Shown: in pieces, positions 1 to 7,793 of the stretch
How positions within the stretch are numbered: position 1 is the stretch's first letter
Layout of the letters: every line of letters starts with the position of its first letter
Assembly: GCA_013298075.1 (NCBI GenBank)
Contig: JAAFJG010000006.1
Span: forward strand, 20,535 to 84,534
DNA from: Cytophagales bacterium
Lineage (GTDB): Bacteria; Bacteroidota; Bacteroidia; Cytophagales; Microscillaceae
DNA: 64,000 nt
Reading direction: 5' to 3'
Notes under the pieces: generated by a model
What the model saw: the letters and a program-made list of their open reading frames with translations, nothing else
Told to the model about the DNA's origin: nothing
Database searches by the model: none
Translations under genes and position numbers: made by a program

Positions 1-59
1 AATTTATTGCTCTTATCAATCGGAATTTGTTGCGTCTGAGTTTGTTGTTTTTTTCCCAT
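1..59 (-). CDS. 5' end of an unidentified gene, cut by the window edge
   Basis: An ATG on the minus strand at 59-57 opens a frame that stays open to the window edge and encodes MGKKQQTQTQQIPIDKSNK. The Gln/Thr/Lys-rich start is hydrophilic, with no signal peptide. A TATATTTG promoter box on the minus strand lies 17 bases upstream (77-84), which supports it as a real gene start. Too little is visible to name a family. Confidence 0.55.
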   Translation of the reverse strand, partial: MGKKQQTQTQQIPIDKSNK

Positions 60-76
60 AATTTTTATTTTTTTTG

Positions 77-84
77 CAAATATA
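77..84 (-). promoter_or_regulatory. Bacteroidota -7 box for the left-edge gene
   Basis: On the minus strand the sequence reads TATATTTG, matching the Bacteroidota TAnnTTTG -7 element. No TTTG is seen at the ideal -33 distance, so the assignment rests on one half of the promoter and its position just upstream of the ATG. Confidence 0.4.
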
Positions 85-159
85 TAATTTTTTTTTAGTA
101 TTTGTATTACTTTTATTTTTATTTTTTTTATAAAAATATTTATTCCTTTAAAAATCAAG

Positions 160-196
160 GTATAAAAAAAAAAGCATTGAAAAAAATCAATGCTTT
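160..196 (-). terminator. Rho-independent terminator of ndh
   Basis: AAAGCATTGA (171-180) pairs perfectly with TCAATGCTTT (187-196) around a six-base A/T loop. On the minus strand the stem is followed by a run of T residues (170-160), just past the ndh stop codon. This is a standard intrinsic terminator. Confidence 0.8.
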
Positions 197-204
197 ATAT
201 ATTT

Positions 205-1524
205 TTAAATTTCTTTATTTTCTACATCAGGCTGCTGTTCTGTGCCTGTGCTTCCAATAATTAAACGATTGCTTCTATCATAAGAAAAATAATTCCACAT
301 CCAACTAAAAAATACTAAAACTCTATTTTTATACCCAACCAAAGACATCAAATGAACAAACATCCAAATAAACCAAGCAAAAAATCCTTGTGTTTTGAAT
401 TTTCCCATTTCAATGACTGCACGATTTCTACCAATAGTTGCCATCGCTCCTTTGTGTGAATATTTGAAGGCTTTTAATGGTTTTTTCTCCATTATTTTTT
501 TGATATTTTTAGCAATTAACATACCTTGTTGCATCGCAGGTGGTGCCATTTGTGGATGTCCGCGTGGATAATCCTCTGATGCCATACAAGCCACATCACC
601 TATAGCAAAAATATCATCATATCCGTTAATTTGATTAAATTCGTTTACATTATAACGATTTCCTTTGGCAACTGCTTCAGCATTTAATCCTTCCAACACG
701 CAACCTGTAACTCCTGCCGCCCAAATCAAATTACGTGTAATCAATTTTTTTCCATCGCTCAATTCCACCGTATAACCATCATAAGATTTTACAGAAGTAT
801 TCGTATGCACTCTCACGCCCATTTTTTCTAAAAATTGTTGTGCTTTTTGTCCTGCGGGTTGTGCCATTCCGTTCAAAATACTTGGACTTGCCTCTATCAA
901 ATCAATATCCATTTTCAATAAATCCAATTCTTTATAGTCAGTTGGAAATACGTGATTACGCAATTCTGATAATGCTCCTGCAATTTCTACGCCTGTCGGA
1001 CCTCCTCCCACTACCACAAAATCAATCAAACTATTCAATTTAACTTCGTCTTCTACTAACAAAGCTTGTTCAAAATTATTGATAATTCGGTTACGCAAAC
1101 GAATAGAATCCTCTATTGTTTTCATAGGAAGTGCGTGTTTGGCAATGTCTTTCGCTCCGTAATAATTGGTAGTTGCGCCTGTGGCAATAATCAAAAAGTC
1201 ATATTCTAATGTACCGATAGAAGTTTCAATATATCTTTCTTCTGGATTTATTCTTTTTACTTCTCCCAATCTAAAATAAAAATTTTTTTGATTGTCAAAT
1301 TTTTTTCGAAAAGGATATACAATAGAGCTTGTTTCTAAGCCCGAAGTAGCGACTTGATATAATAAAGGTTGAAAAGTATGATGATTATGTTTATCAAATA
1401 AAACGGTTTGTACATCAACTTTTTTTAATGCTTTTGCTAATTCTAATCCACCAAATCCACCACCAATAATAATCACTCTTGGTTTTCCAATATTTGGAAT
1501 ACGAGTTTGTTTTTGATTTTCCAT
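205..1524 (-). CDS. ndh: Type II NADH:quinone oxidoreductase (NDH-2)
   Basis: The 439-residue protein has the two-dinucleotide-fold layout of NDH-2, the single-subunit flavoenzyme that passes electrons from NADH to quinone without pumping protons. The FAD-binding GGGFGG is at about residues 21-26 and the NAD-binding GGGPTG at about 173-178; FAIGDVA near residue 310 is the second FAD contact. The C-terminal part (about 375-415) is rich in Trp and Phe and should act as the membrane-associating segment, so the enzyme is expected on the inner face of the cytoplasmic membrane. The length is normal for the family. It is monocistronic, with its own promoter (1559-1590) and terminator. A general pyridine nucleotide-disulphide oxidoreductase is the alternative, but the hydrophobic C terminus favours NDH-2. 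Confidence 0.9.
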   Translation of the reverse strand: MENQKQTRIPNIGKPRVIIIGGGFGGLELAKALKKVDVQTVLFDKHNHHTFQPLLYQVATSGLETSSIVYPFRKKFDNQKNFYFRLGEVKRINPEERYIETSIGTLEYDFLIIATGATTNYYGAKDIAKHALPMKTIEDSIRLRNRIINNFEQALLVEDEVKLNSLIDFVVVGGGPTGVEIAGALSELRNHVFPTDYKELDLLKMDIDLIEASPSILNGMAQPAGQKAQQFLEKMGVRVHTNTSVKSYDGYTVELSDGKKLITRNLIWAAGVTGCVLEGLNAEAVAKGNRYNVNEFNQINGYDDIFAIGDVACMASEDYPRGHPQMAPPAMQQGMLIAKNIKKIMEKKPLKAFKYSHKGAMATIGRNRAVIEMGKFKTQGFFAWFIWMFVHLMSLVGYKNRVLVFFSWMWNYFSYDRSNRLIIGSTGTEQQPDVENKEI

Positions 1525-1558
1525 ATTATAGTTTTGTTCGTTAAGTAATAATATTTGG

Positions 1559-1590
1559 CAAAGGTAGTATTATTTTTATATAAATACAAA
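1559..1590 (-). promoter_or_regulatory. Promoter of ndh
   Basis: On the minus strand TTTG (1590-1587) is followed after 20 bases by TACCTTTG (1566-1559). Both match the Bacteroidota -33/-7 elements, and the -7 box lies 34 bases upstream of the ndh ATG. Confidence 0.65.
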
Positions 1591-1722
1591 TAAAAAAGAA
1601 GAAAGTTTGTGAAAATGTATTTTTTAACTTACTTTTTTCGCTTTCAATATTATTATTAAAATTAAGAAGTTACACATAATTCGACTCATGATAACTTTAT
1701 AGTTTGAGAAAAATTAAAAAAA

Positions 1723-1764
1723 AATTTGGCACTTATATAATATATCGTATATTTGTGCCAAATT
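1723..1764 (+). promoter_or_regulatory. Promoter of the ABC exporter inside a perfect inverted repeat (operator-like)
   Basis: TTTG at 1725-1728 and TATATTTG at 1748-1755 are separated by exactly 19 bases, an ideal Bacteroidota promoter, 25 bases upstream of the exporter ATG. AATTTGGCAC (1723-1732) and GTGCCAAATT (1755-1764) are perfect inverted repeats with a 22-base spacer. The left arm contains the -33 element and the right arm starts at the last base of the -7 element. A dimeric regulator binding both arms would cover the whole promoter; no candidate regulator gene is adjacent. Confidence 0.65.
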
Positions 1765-1780
1765 AAAAATATGAATTTTT

Positions 1781-2518
1781 ATGAGCAATTTATTAATAGA
1801 AACAAAAAGTATAAGTTATCTTAAAAAAAATAAATTTATACTTGATAATGTAAACTTAGAAATCGAGAAAGGTAGTATTTATGGGCTTTTGGGACTTAAT
1901 GGGGCAGGAAAAACGACTTTGATTAAAATTTTATTAGGTTTACTCTTCGTTGAAGGAACACATCTTAAAGATACTTACATAAAATTATTTGATAGGGAAT
2001 TTACACAAGAAAATAGATATTTTATTTTAAGTCAAATAGGCGTTCTTATAGAAAATGCAGCTTTATATGAGCATTTAACTGCGTATGAAAATTTAAGAAT
2101 TGTTCAGTTAATGAGAAATTTACCTAAATCATACATCAATGAATCCCTTGAAATAGTAGGATTAAAAAATGAAATTCATCAAAAAGTAAAGAGATTTTCT
2201 TTGGGAATGAAACAACGTTTAGGTATTGCGATAGCTATTATTAGTAAACCACAATTATTGATTTTAGACGAGCCAACTAACGGATTAGACCCGCAAGGAA
2301 TTATTGATTTACGTAATTTAATACTTGACTTGAATAAAAATAGTGGAATTACTTTTTTAATTTGTTCGCATTTACTGCCTGAGATAGAAAATTTAGCCAC
2401 TCATATTGGAATTTTACATCAAGGTAAATTAGTATTTCAAGACACGTTATTAAATATTCACCAAAAAGAAAGTTTAGAACATTTATTTACCACAATTACC
2501 AATACAAATTTAAAATAA
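1781..2518 (+). CDS. ABC transporter ATP-binding protein, lantibiotic-immunity/BcrA type
   Basis: This 245-residue ATPase has all core motifs: Walker A GLNGAGKTT (about 38-46), the signature FSLGMKQ (about 139-145) and Walker B LLILDEP (about 159-165), followed by TNGLD and the switch His in SHLLPE. The family powers exporters that remove peptide antibiotics from the membrane (BcrA, EpiF/NukF type). It is the first gene of a three-gene operon: its stop overlaps the next start by one base (TAATG), so translation is coupled. The two following genes are the membrane partners. The substrate cannot be read from the sequence; self-protection against a bacteriocin or resistance to a membrane-active peptide is an inference from family and layout. 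Confidence 0.85.
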   Translation: MSNLLIETKSISYLKKNKFILDNVNLEIEKGSIYGLLGLNGAGKTTLIKILLGLLFVEGTHLKDTYIKLFDREFTQENRYFILSQIGVLIENAALYEHLTAYENLRIVQLMRNLPKSYINESLEIVGLKNEIHQKVKRFSLGMKQRLGIAIAIISKPQLLILDEPTNGLDPQGIIDLRNLILDLNKNSGITFLICSHLLPEIENLATHIGILHQGKLVFQDTLLNIHQKESLEHLFTTITNTNLK

Positions 2519-3318
2519 TGATACTTTTTTTACAACTACTTCAATCTGAATGGATAAAAACAAGAAAACTTTCATATCTTTGGTTATTATTATTAGCACC
2601 TTCATTTGTTACTTTTCTAATAATACTTAATCTAATATTGAGAGAAAATAATGGTGATTATTTGGTATATATCCAATCTCACGATGGAGATAAAAACCCT
2701 TGGAACTACAATACAAATATGATTTTATTTTTAATCAATGTTATTATTTGTTTATTTTTAAGTTTTTTAGTATATTATCTATCAGTTTTTGAAAGGACGA
2801 CTAAAAATTGGATAAAACTAAATACACTTCCTACCCCAACTATACATATTCATATAGTAAAATTATTGAGTACTTATTTTTATGCTTTTTTAATGTTTTT
2901 ATTTACATTCATAACCATTATTTTTTTGAGTTATTTAATGAGTTACATTAAATCGTATCTACCATATCAAAAATATTCGAATAATTTTTACTTAGTTTTT
3001 ATCTATTTATCTAAATATTTTATCAGTTCATTGGCATTGATAGCATTGCATATTATTATTCATTCTAACCTAAAAAATTTAGTTATTTTATGTTTTTTAC
3101 TCCCTATTGTTAGTCTGATTTCTGGAATAAAATATTTACCACATAACTATCTAAATTATAATTATTACTACACTAATTTTATTTATTCATACAAACCAAT
3201 CTTAGCAAACAATATTATATTTTTTGGTGAATTGGAATATATGAGTATTTTTGCTACTTTTTTTATTTTATCTTTATATTATTATTTATTGTCCTCAATA
3301 CAAAAACTAAATGAATAA
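2518..3318 (+). CDS. ABC-2 type permease, first of two (EpiE/MutE-like)
   Basis: The 266-residue protein has about six hydrophobic segments and the EpiE/MutE/NukE-like layout: an N-terminal LQSEWIKTRKLSYLW amphipathic stretch, a short extracytoplasmic loop containing DGDKNPWNY, and paired C-terminal helices. Many Tyr, Phe and Leu residues reflect the AT-rich codons. It shares this layout with the next gene, which also starts AEWIKVYKSREIW and has GNKNPWTYY in the same place, so the two are paralogues and probably form a heterodimeric membrane channel with the upstream ATPase. Its start overlaps the ATPase stop by one base and its end overlaps the next start by eight bases. Confidence 0.75.
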   Translation: MILFLQLLQSEWIKTRKLSYLWLLLLAPSFVTFLIILNLILRENNGDYLVYIQSHDGDKNPWNYNTNMILFLINVIICLFLSFLVYYLSVFERTTKNWIKLNTLPTPTIHIHIVKLLSTYFYAFLMFLFTFITIIFLSYLMSYIKSYLPYQKYSNNFYLVFIYLSKYFISSLALIALHIIIHSNLKNLVILCFLLPIVSLISGIKYLPHNYLNYNYYYTNFIYSYKPILANNIIFFGELEYMSIFATFFILSLYYYLLSSIQKLNE

Positions 3319-4120
3319 TTTAAAAAATCTTGTTTATGCTGAATGGATTAAAGTATATAAATCGAGAGAAATTTGGATAATAGCAAGCAGTGGAGTAATT
3401 CTAATATTGATATTTTCTATCATGTTTTCATCAATTCCTGAAAATCATTATATAGATTTTGCCAATAAAATGGGTAATAAAAATCCTTGGACTTATTATT
3501 ATTTACGAGATTTTTTTGTTTATTGTTTTTTTATATCATTTGCTGTTAGTTTTTTAGTATATTTTATTATAGATATAGAAAACTCATCAAAATCTTGGTA
3601 TTTGATAAATACATTACCATTTTCTAAACTTCAAATATACATATCAAAATTAATAATTGTTTTGTTTATGGTTTTTATTCTTTACTTTTTGAGTGCGATA
3701 TTTATGATACTTAGTGCTTATATTTTAAGTTTTATTAGAACTGATATTCCTTTTAAACATTATAATCCTAATATTGATTTAGTCATAAAATTATTTTTAA
3801 AAATTTATCTTTGTTCTTTTGCTATCATTATTTTACATTTTATTTTACATATTTTATTCAAAAACTCTATCAGTTTATGCATTATATTACCATTATTTAG
3901 CCCTTTTACTAGTTTATATCTACTGCCTCATAATTTCTTAATTAATGATCATTATGAATTAAAAATTGGTATTCCTATTATTGCTGAAAGAGTTTACTTC
4001 ATAACTTCATTAGAAGTTGGGAGCATTTTAGTAGGTCTTTTTATATTCTCAATATTTATTATTTCCATTACTTATCAAAAAAATTTCTATTATTATGTTT
4101 CAAAAAATCCTAAAAATTGA
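3311..4120 (+). CDS. ABC-2 type permease, second of two (EpiG/MutG-like)
   Basis: This 269-residue protein is a paralogue of the preceding permease, with the same N-terminal AEWIKVYKS motif, KNPWTYYYLRDFF loop and about six membrane segments. In lantibiotic-immunity exporters the two different permeases (E and G) assemble with one ATPase (F), and the gene order here is the same F-E-G type. It overlaps the upstream gene by eight bases, so the three proteins are likely made together. No precursor peptide or modification enzyme is seen nearby, so the exporter may protect against another organism's peptide. Confidence 0.75.
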   Translation: MNNLKNLVYAEWIKVYKSREIWIIASSGVILILIFSIMFSSIPENHYIDFANKMGNKNPWTYYYLRDFFVYCFFISFAVSFLVYFIIDIENSSKSWYLINTLPFSKLQIYISKLIIVLFMVFILYFLSAIFMILSAYILSFIRTDIPFKHYNPNIDLVIKLFLKIYLCSFAIIILHFILHILFKNSISLCIILPLFSPFTSLYLLPHNFLINDHYELKIGIPIIAERVYFITSLEVGSILVGLFIFSIFIISITYQKNFYYYVSKNPKN

Positions 4121-4162
4121 TGTTAAAATTTTTATAATTGTTTACCTAATTCTTATCTTAAT

Positions 4163-4285
4163 ATGTTAAAATATTTAATCAAAAAAGATTTTAATTTTGG
4201 ATTAATGTTCGTTATTAAAAGCTATGGCTTAGCGTGGTTATGTTATTTATTATGTGTAACGTATATAAAATTAATGATTAAATAA
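4163..4285 (+). CDS. Possible 40-residue cationic membrane peptide after the exporter
   Basis: An ATG at 4163 opens a 40-codon frame: MLKYLIKKDFNFGLM, then a hydrophobic stretch AWLCYLLCVTYIKLM, ending in IK. It follows the second permease by 42 bases in the same direction and is basic with one hydrophobic segment. Such a short frame can arise by chance in AT-rich DNA; its place at the end of an immunity-type exporter operon is the only reason to list it. No leader, GG site or Cys/Ser/Thr-rich core typical of a lanthipeptide is present. Confidence 0.3.
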   Translation: MLKYLIKKDFNFGLMFVIKSYGLAWLCYLLCVTYIKLMIK

Positions 4286-4326
4286 AAATACAAAAAAGAA
4301 TAAAATTTGTGAAAACAGATTTATTT

Positions 4327-5097
4327 TTATTTTACAACATACCCAAATTCTTTCATAATTCTTTTTGAAACAGGTGCTGATAAAAACTCATAAAACTGTT
4401 TTGCGGCTAATTTATTACTACAAAGCAAAGCACCCTGCGGAATAATATATTGGTCTAAAATAATATAATTTTTGGGAGCATTTTGTTCGTATAAATAACT
4501 TTGAGGTAAAAAAGCCGCCTCACAAGCTTTTTTTTCCATATATCTGAAAGTTTGGGCTGTGCCATCAGCACGCAACATTTTATGTTTTACTTTATCCCAA
4601 ATTTGATTTTCTTCTAAACATTTTTGAGCCATATAACCAAAACTCGAAACATTCGAATTAGGTATAGAAATCTTTTTTACTCTTGGGCTTAATAAATATT
4701 CTTTCCAATCATTTACAGTAGTTTTGTGATAAGTTATCAACACTAATTTCGAGTACGCATACGTCATAGGTGGCTCAATGCGTACACTTGCATTCACATA
4801 CAAATCTCTAGTAAATAATGTATCAGAAGCAATAAAAACATCAAATGAATTACTATGTTTTAGTTGTCCCGCCAAATTTCCAGATGGAGCGATAATAAAT
4901 TCAATCGAAACCGTTGGATGTTGTTGTTTAAAGGCTTGCGAAATCGTTTTCATTGTATTGATAGCACTGCCCGACACTGCGACTCGGATAATGTTACTTT
5001 TTGTTTCTAAGGCAAAATGACAACTTTTGCATAATAAAATACAAATTAAACAGACTGTAAGCCTGATTTTAATAGATATAGCCATTCTTCTATACAT
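4327..5097 (-). CDS. modA: Molybdate ABC transporter substrate-binding protein ModA
   Basis: The 256-residue protein has a hydrophobic N-terminal export signal (about 9-25) and the ModA fold: VAVSGSAINTMKTISQAF at the start of the mature domain, IAPSGNLAGQL, then FDVFIASD, all characteristic of periplasmic oxyanion-binding proteins of the molybdate/tungstate family. It would capture molybdate in the periplasm and hand it to ModBC. No modB or modC is in the window, and the gene is instead last in an operon with yigZ and a TetR regulator, whose end it overlaps by 52 bases. A second ATG five codons downstream (5082) is an equally possible start. The ModA call is firm at family level; the oxyanion is not certain. 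Confidence 0.8.
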   Translation of the reverse strand: MYRRMAISIKIRLTVCLICILLCKSCHFALETKSNIIRVAVSGSAINTMKTISQAFKQQHPTVSIEFIIAPSGNLAGQLKHSNSFDVFIASDTLFTRDLYVNASVRIEPPMTYAYSKLVLITYHKTTVNDWKEYLLSPRVKKISIPNSNVSSFGYMAQKCLEENQIWDKVKHKMLRADGTAQTFRYMEKKACEAAFLPQSYLYEQNAPKNYIILDQYIIPQGALLCSNKLAAKQFYEFLSAPVSKRIMKEFGYVVK

Positions 5098-5651
5098 TTT
5101 TCAGATGAATAATTAGGAAAAAGTTGTAATATTTCTGGCAAAGAACGCCCAGACTGCACAATAAAATATGCCATTACATCAATAGAAACATCTTTTCTGA
5201 TTTTGTTATTCGTTTGTTCTTTTAAAAGTAAGTTTTTATAATATTGTACGGATTGTAACCAAGACTGTTCGTATAAATTACCAATTTCTTCATTATTTTT
5301 TTCATATTGTACTTGAAATAGAAATTTTTGTATGATTTCATTTTCTTTGTCAAACTTAATTCCTAAAAGGTAAATTTGTTTTAATAATTCAAAAAAATCT
5401 GTAGGAATTTCTTTTAAATATTGTGTTATAAATTGTTGTTTTTTTTGATTTACTTCATTCAATAAATAAAAATACAAATCTTTTTTACTTTCAAAATATT
5501 GATAAATACTTCCTTTTGCAATGTTCATTTTCTTTGCTAATTGCGTAATAGACGCATTTTGATAAGTATTTGAAGCAAATTCTTCCAATGCAAATTGTAT
5601 TAATTTCTCTTTTTTTTCTGTTTTTAATTTATCAAATGTAAGTGTTGGCAT
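5046..5651 (-). CDS. TetR/AcrR family transcriptional regulator
   Basis: The 201-residue protein has an N-terminal TetR helix-turn-helix: ITQLAKKMNIAKGSIYQYF followed by ESKKDLYFYLL at about 36-66. The remaining 130 residues are the variable helical ligand-binding and dimerisation domain, ending SGLQSV. It lies four bases after yigZ and overlaps modA by 52 bases, so it belongs to the same minus-strand operon. It may regulate its own operon or a distant efflux system; no palindrome was recognised at the operon promoter. Confidence 0.85.
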   Translation of the reverse strand: MPTLTFDKLKTEKKEKLIQFALEEFASNTYQNASITQLAKKMNIAKGSIYQYFESKKDLYFYLLNEVNQKKQQFITQYLKEIPTDFFELLKQIYLLGIKFDKENEIIQKFLFQVQYEKNNEEIGNLYEQSWLQSVQYYKNLLLKEQTNNKIRKDVSIDVMAYFIVQSGRSLPEILQLFPNYSSEKCIEEWLYLLKSGLQSV

Positions 5652-5655
5652 TTTT

Positions 5656-6255
5656 TTATTCTTCTAAAATTAAAATAGGTTTGAGAGCAATAGATTCTTT
5701 AAAATGTTCAATCAAATTTAATCTCAAATCAAGTTCCATCACACAATTTAATTCTAATTTTTGAGTAATAATTTCTATCGATAAATCTTTTACTAATTTC
5801 ATTACTTCGTTCATTGCTGGATATTGAAATTCAATTTTTATTCTTTTTTTTACTAATTTTTCTATTTTTTTTGTATTTTCTAAACATAAATTAGCCGCCG
5901 TTTTATAGGCATTTACCAAACCACTCACGCCCAAATTTGTACCGCCATAATATCGAACCACCACGACCAGAGTATCTGTGAGTTGATGAGAACGAATTTG
6001 TCCCCAAATAGGAATTCCCGCAGAATGTGCAGGTTCGCCATCATCATTAGTTCGATAAATTTCTTGATGTATGCCCAAAATATACGCAAAACAATGATGT
6101 GTGGCATCATAATATTTTTTTTTAAGTGCATTTATTTTTTCTTTTATTTCGATTTCGGTTTTGACAGGATAAGAAAAAGATAAAAATTTACTTCCTTTTT
6201 CCTTATACAAACCTTCTCCTTCTTCCAAAATAGTTAAATACGTATCTTTTATCAT
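5656..6255 (-). CDS. yigZ: YigZ/IMPACT family protein
   Basis: The 199-residue protein matches the IMPACT/YigZ family along its length. The N-terminal UPF0029 domain contains DDGEPAHSAGIPI and VVVVRYYGGTNLGVSGL, both hallmarks of the family, and a smaller C-terminal ferredoxin-like domain follows. YigZ proteins are linked by homology to translation and RNA binding, but their exact reaction is unknown. It is the second gene of the operon, 31 bases after the membrane-protein gene and four bases before the TetR gene. Confidence 0.9.
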   Translation of the reverse strand: MIKDTYLTILEEGEGLYKEKGSKFLSFSYPVKTEIEIKEKINALKKKYYDATHHCFAYILGIHQEIYRTNDDGEPAHSAGIPIWGQIRSHQLTDTLVVVVRYYGGTNLGVSGLVNAYKTAANLCLENTKKIEKLVKKRIKIEFQYPAMNEVMKLVKDLSIEIITQKLELNCVMELDLRLNLIEHFKESIALKPILILEE

Positions 6256-6286
6256 TTTGTTTTTTGATTAGATTATAGCAAACAAA

Positions 6287-6808
6287 TCAATATTTTTTTT
6301 GTAATATTTCAGATAAAACAAAGGCTTTTCTGATACTATCTTTATCAAATTTTAAATTGATACTATTATTTTCCGAATAAGTTTCGACTACAGATTTTCT
6401 ATATGCTTCTGGTTTTAATTTAGTTTTACTTTTTGGTTTATTTTTTTTAGTAGTATATATTTCGTAATTTTTAATTTCATAATTTACTATTTCTCTTGAT
6501 TTTTCTTGATAAGGAACTACTTCATTTTTTTCATATTGTTGAATAGAATAATCTTGTTTTTCTTCTGATTTTTCTTGATAAATACTTATATTTTTACTTG
6601 TTCCTGTTGCTTTTTCATAATATTCCTTTTGTTTTGCAGCCATTTCCAAAATTTCTTGTAAACTTTTTACGCCATCTTTAGTAGAAATAGTTTTTGCTTC
6701 CCATTTTTTTGGTTGAGGTAAAGTCTCATCTGTAAAATTTTTTGTTAAACCTTTAATAACGCTATAAATAATATAAATAGCCAAAGCCAAAAACCATAAA
6801 CCTTCCAT
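6287..6808 (-). CDS. Unknown single-pass membrane protein with a Lys/Glu-rich cytoplasmic tail
   Basis: I do not recognise this 173-residue protein. Residues about 4-20 (LWFLALAIYIIYSVIKG) form one membrane anchor; the rest is hydrophilic, rich in Lys, Glu, Tyr and Asn, with low-complexity stretches such as KKNKPKSKTKLKPEAY, and ends in a helix IRKAFVLSEILQKKY. Single-pass proteins with this ending are common in Bacteroidota next to housekeeping genes. It is the first gene of the yigZ-tetR-modA operon, preceded by a TACCTTTG promoter box on the minus strand. Confidence 0.7.
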   Translation of the reverse strand: MEGLWFLALAIYIIYSVIKGLTKNFTDETLPQPKKWEAKTISTKDGVKSLQEILEMAAKQKEYYEKATGTSKNISIYQEKSEEKQDYSIQQYEKNEVVPYQEKSREIVNYEIKNYEIYTTKKNKPKSKTKLKPEAYRKSVVETYSENNSINLKFDKDSIRKAFVLSEILQKKY

Positions 6809-6832
6809 AATTGTAATTATTTTAATATACTA

Positions 6833-6840
6833 CAAAGGTA
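6833..6840 (-). promoter_or_regulatory. -7 box of the membrane protein-yigZ-tetR-modA operon
   Basis: The minus strand reads TACCTTTG, the Bacteroidota -7 consensus, 24 bases upstream of the first ATG of the operon. Confidence 0.6.
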
Positions 6841-7380
6841 ATTAAAAAAAGATTGTTTTTACAAAAAAGGTGAAATATTTTTTTCAATTGCCTCCCTCCT
6901 ATTTTTTTTTTCATTAATTTGTTTTTTTATTGAATATAAAAATACTAAAAATCAGCATCAAAATTTTTCCGCTCTTTTTTAATAGAATGTTTGTTTTTGG
7001 AAAATAATTTGTTCGTATATAAGTTTTTATACAAATAACTTTAATTATCAATATAAAAAATTGATTTTCGTAGCAAGATGAGTGCTATTTCTTATTCAAA
7101 AATATTAATGCTGTTTTTTTCTGAATTGCCTCCAGATTTATCTGAATTGCCTCCAGATTTATCTGGAGGATAATATAATTGTAATAATTGGCTTTAGCCA
7201 AAATTTTCAAAACGTACATTTTTTAACCTAAAAAAACGCAATAAATTTGGAACACCCTCACAATTTTCCTATCAATCAAAAAAATTTAATATTTTGAGAT
7301 TTAAAAAGTACGTATATATGTTTTTTCAAAAATAACTTTATAAAAATAGTATTTTTTTTAGAATATATAGCCTAAAAATA
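6841..7380. other. Non-coding stretch between two minus-strand transcription units
   Basis: About 540 bases without a convincing gene. It is very AT-rich in its first half. The second half holds a copy of the palindromic interspersed element (hairpins at 7150-7169 and 7188-7201) and, at about 7233-7252, a piece resembling one arm of the inverted repeat seen at 31239-31313. Confidence 0.5.
7121..7201 (+). repeat. Palindromic interspersed element, copy A (core only)
   Basis: CCTCCAGATTTATCTGGAGG at 7150-7169 is a perfect palindrome, preceded by one extra half-unit (CTGAATTGCCTCCAGATTTA from 7121). The second hairpin TTGGCTTTAGCCAA is at 7188-7201. The same pair of hairpins recurs near 17.8, 18.1, 23.6, 40.0 and 41.9 kb. 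The outer ends of this copy are not clear. Confidence 0.7.
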
Positions 7381-7412
7381 AAAAAACCTCTACAAGTAGA
7401 GGTTTTCTTTTT
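7381..7412 (-). terminator. Rho-independent terminator, usable in both directions
   Basis: AAAACCTCTA (7383-7392) pairs with TAGAGGTTTT (7397-7406) around a CAAG loop. T-rich tracts follow on both strands. It lies just 3' of the small membrane-peptide gene at 7440-7520 and would end that minus-strand transcript. Confidence 0.8.
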
Positions 7413-7439
7413 TATGTAAATGATTGATAATTCAAAATA

Positions 7440-7520
7440 TTATTTTGTTTGGCGTTTCAAACTTAAAGCCTGAAAATAAAACACGGCGGTAAAACCTGCC
7501 AATAAAATGGATACTAACAT
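7440..7520 (-). CDS. Possible 26-residue membrane microprotein
   Basis: The frame upstream is open to 7652, but a TATCTTTG -7 box at 7640-7633 lies inside it, so translation should begin later. The first ATG after the promoter is at 7520 and gives MLVSILLAGFTAVFYFQAL followed by SLKRQTK: one membrane segment and a basic tail. The unit has its own promoter box and a strong terminator at 7381-7412, so a transcript of about 250 bases is well supported. Whether it codes for the peptide or is a small RNA cannot be decided here. It follows murG by 273 bases. Confidence 0.4.
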   Translation of the reverse strand: MLVSILLAGFTAVFYFQALSLKRQTK

Positions 7521-7632
7521 AATAAATATTGTTTTTTGTGTTAAATTTTTGAAAGTATTTTTTGTTAATAAATATTTTTTGTTTATTAACTCAAATAGTG
7601 TTATAAATTTATAACTTCTTTCGTTCTCTATG

Positions 7633-7640
7633 CAAAGATA
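7633..7640 (-). promoter_or_regulatory. -7 box of the small transcript at 7.4-7.6 kb
   Basis: The minus strand reads TATCTTTG. A TTTG exists further upstream (7658-7655) but at only 14 bases, short of the usual 19-20, so the promoter is incomplete or uses a weaker -33 element. Confidence 0.4.
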
Positions 7641-7793
7641 CGCTAAAAACAATACAAAGTTACATTCCGAAGGAAAAATTGTTGATTATTAACAAAACTT
7701 TTTTTTCAATTTGTACTTTTCCAAGATATTCATATAAGAATTTTTATTTTTACGTTTTTTTATAATTATTTCTAAAAAAATATTTCTAAAAAA

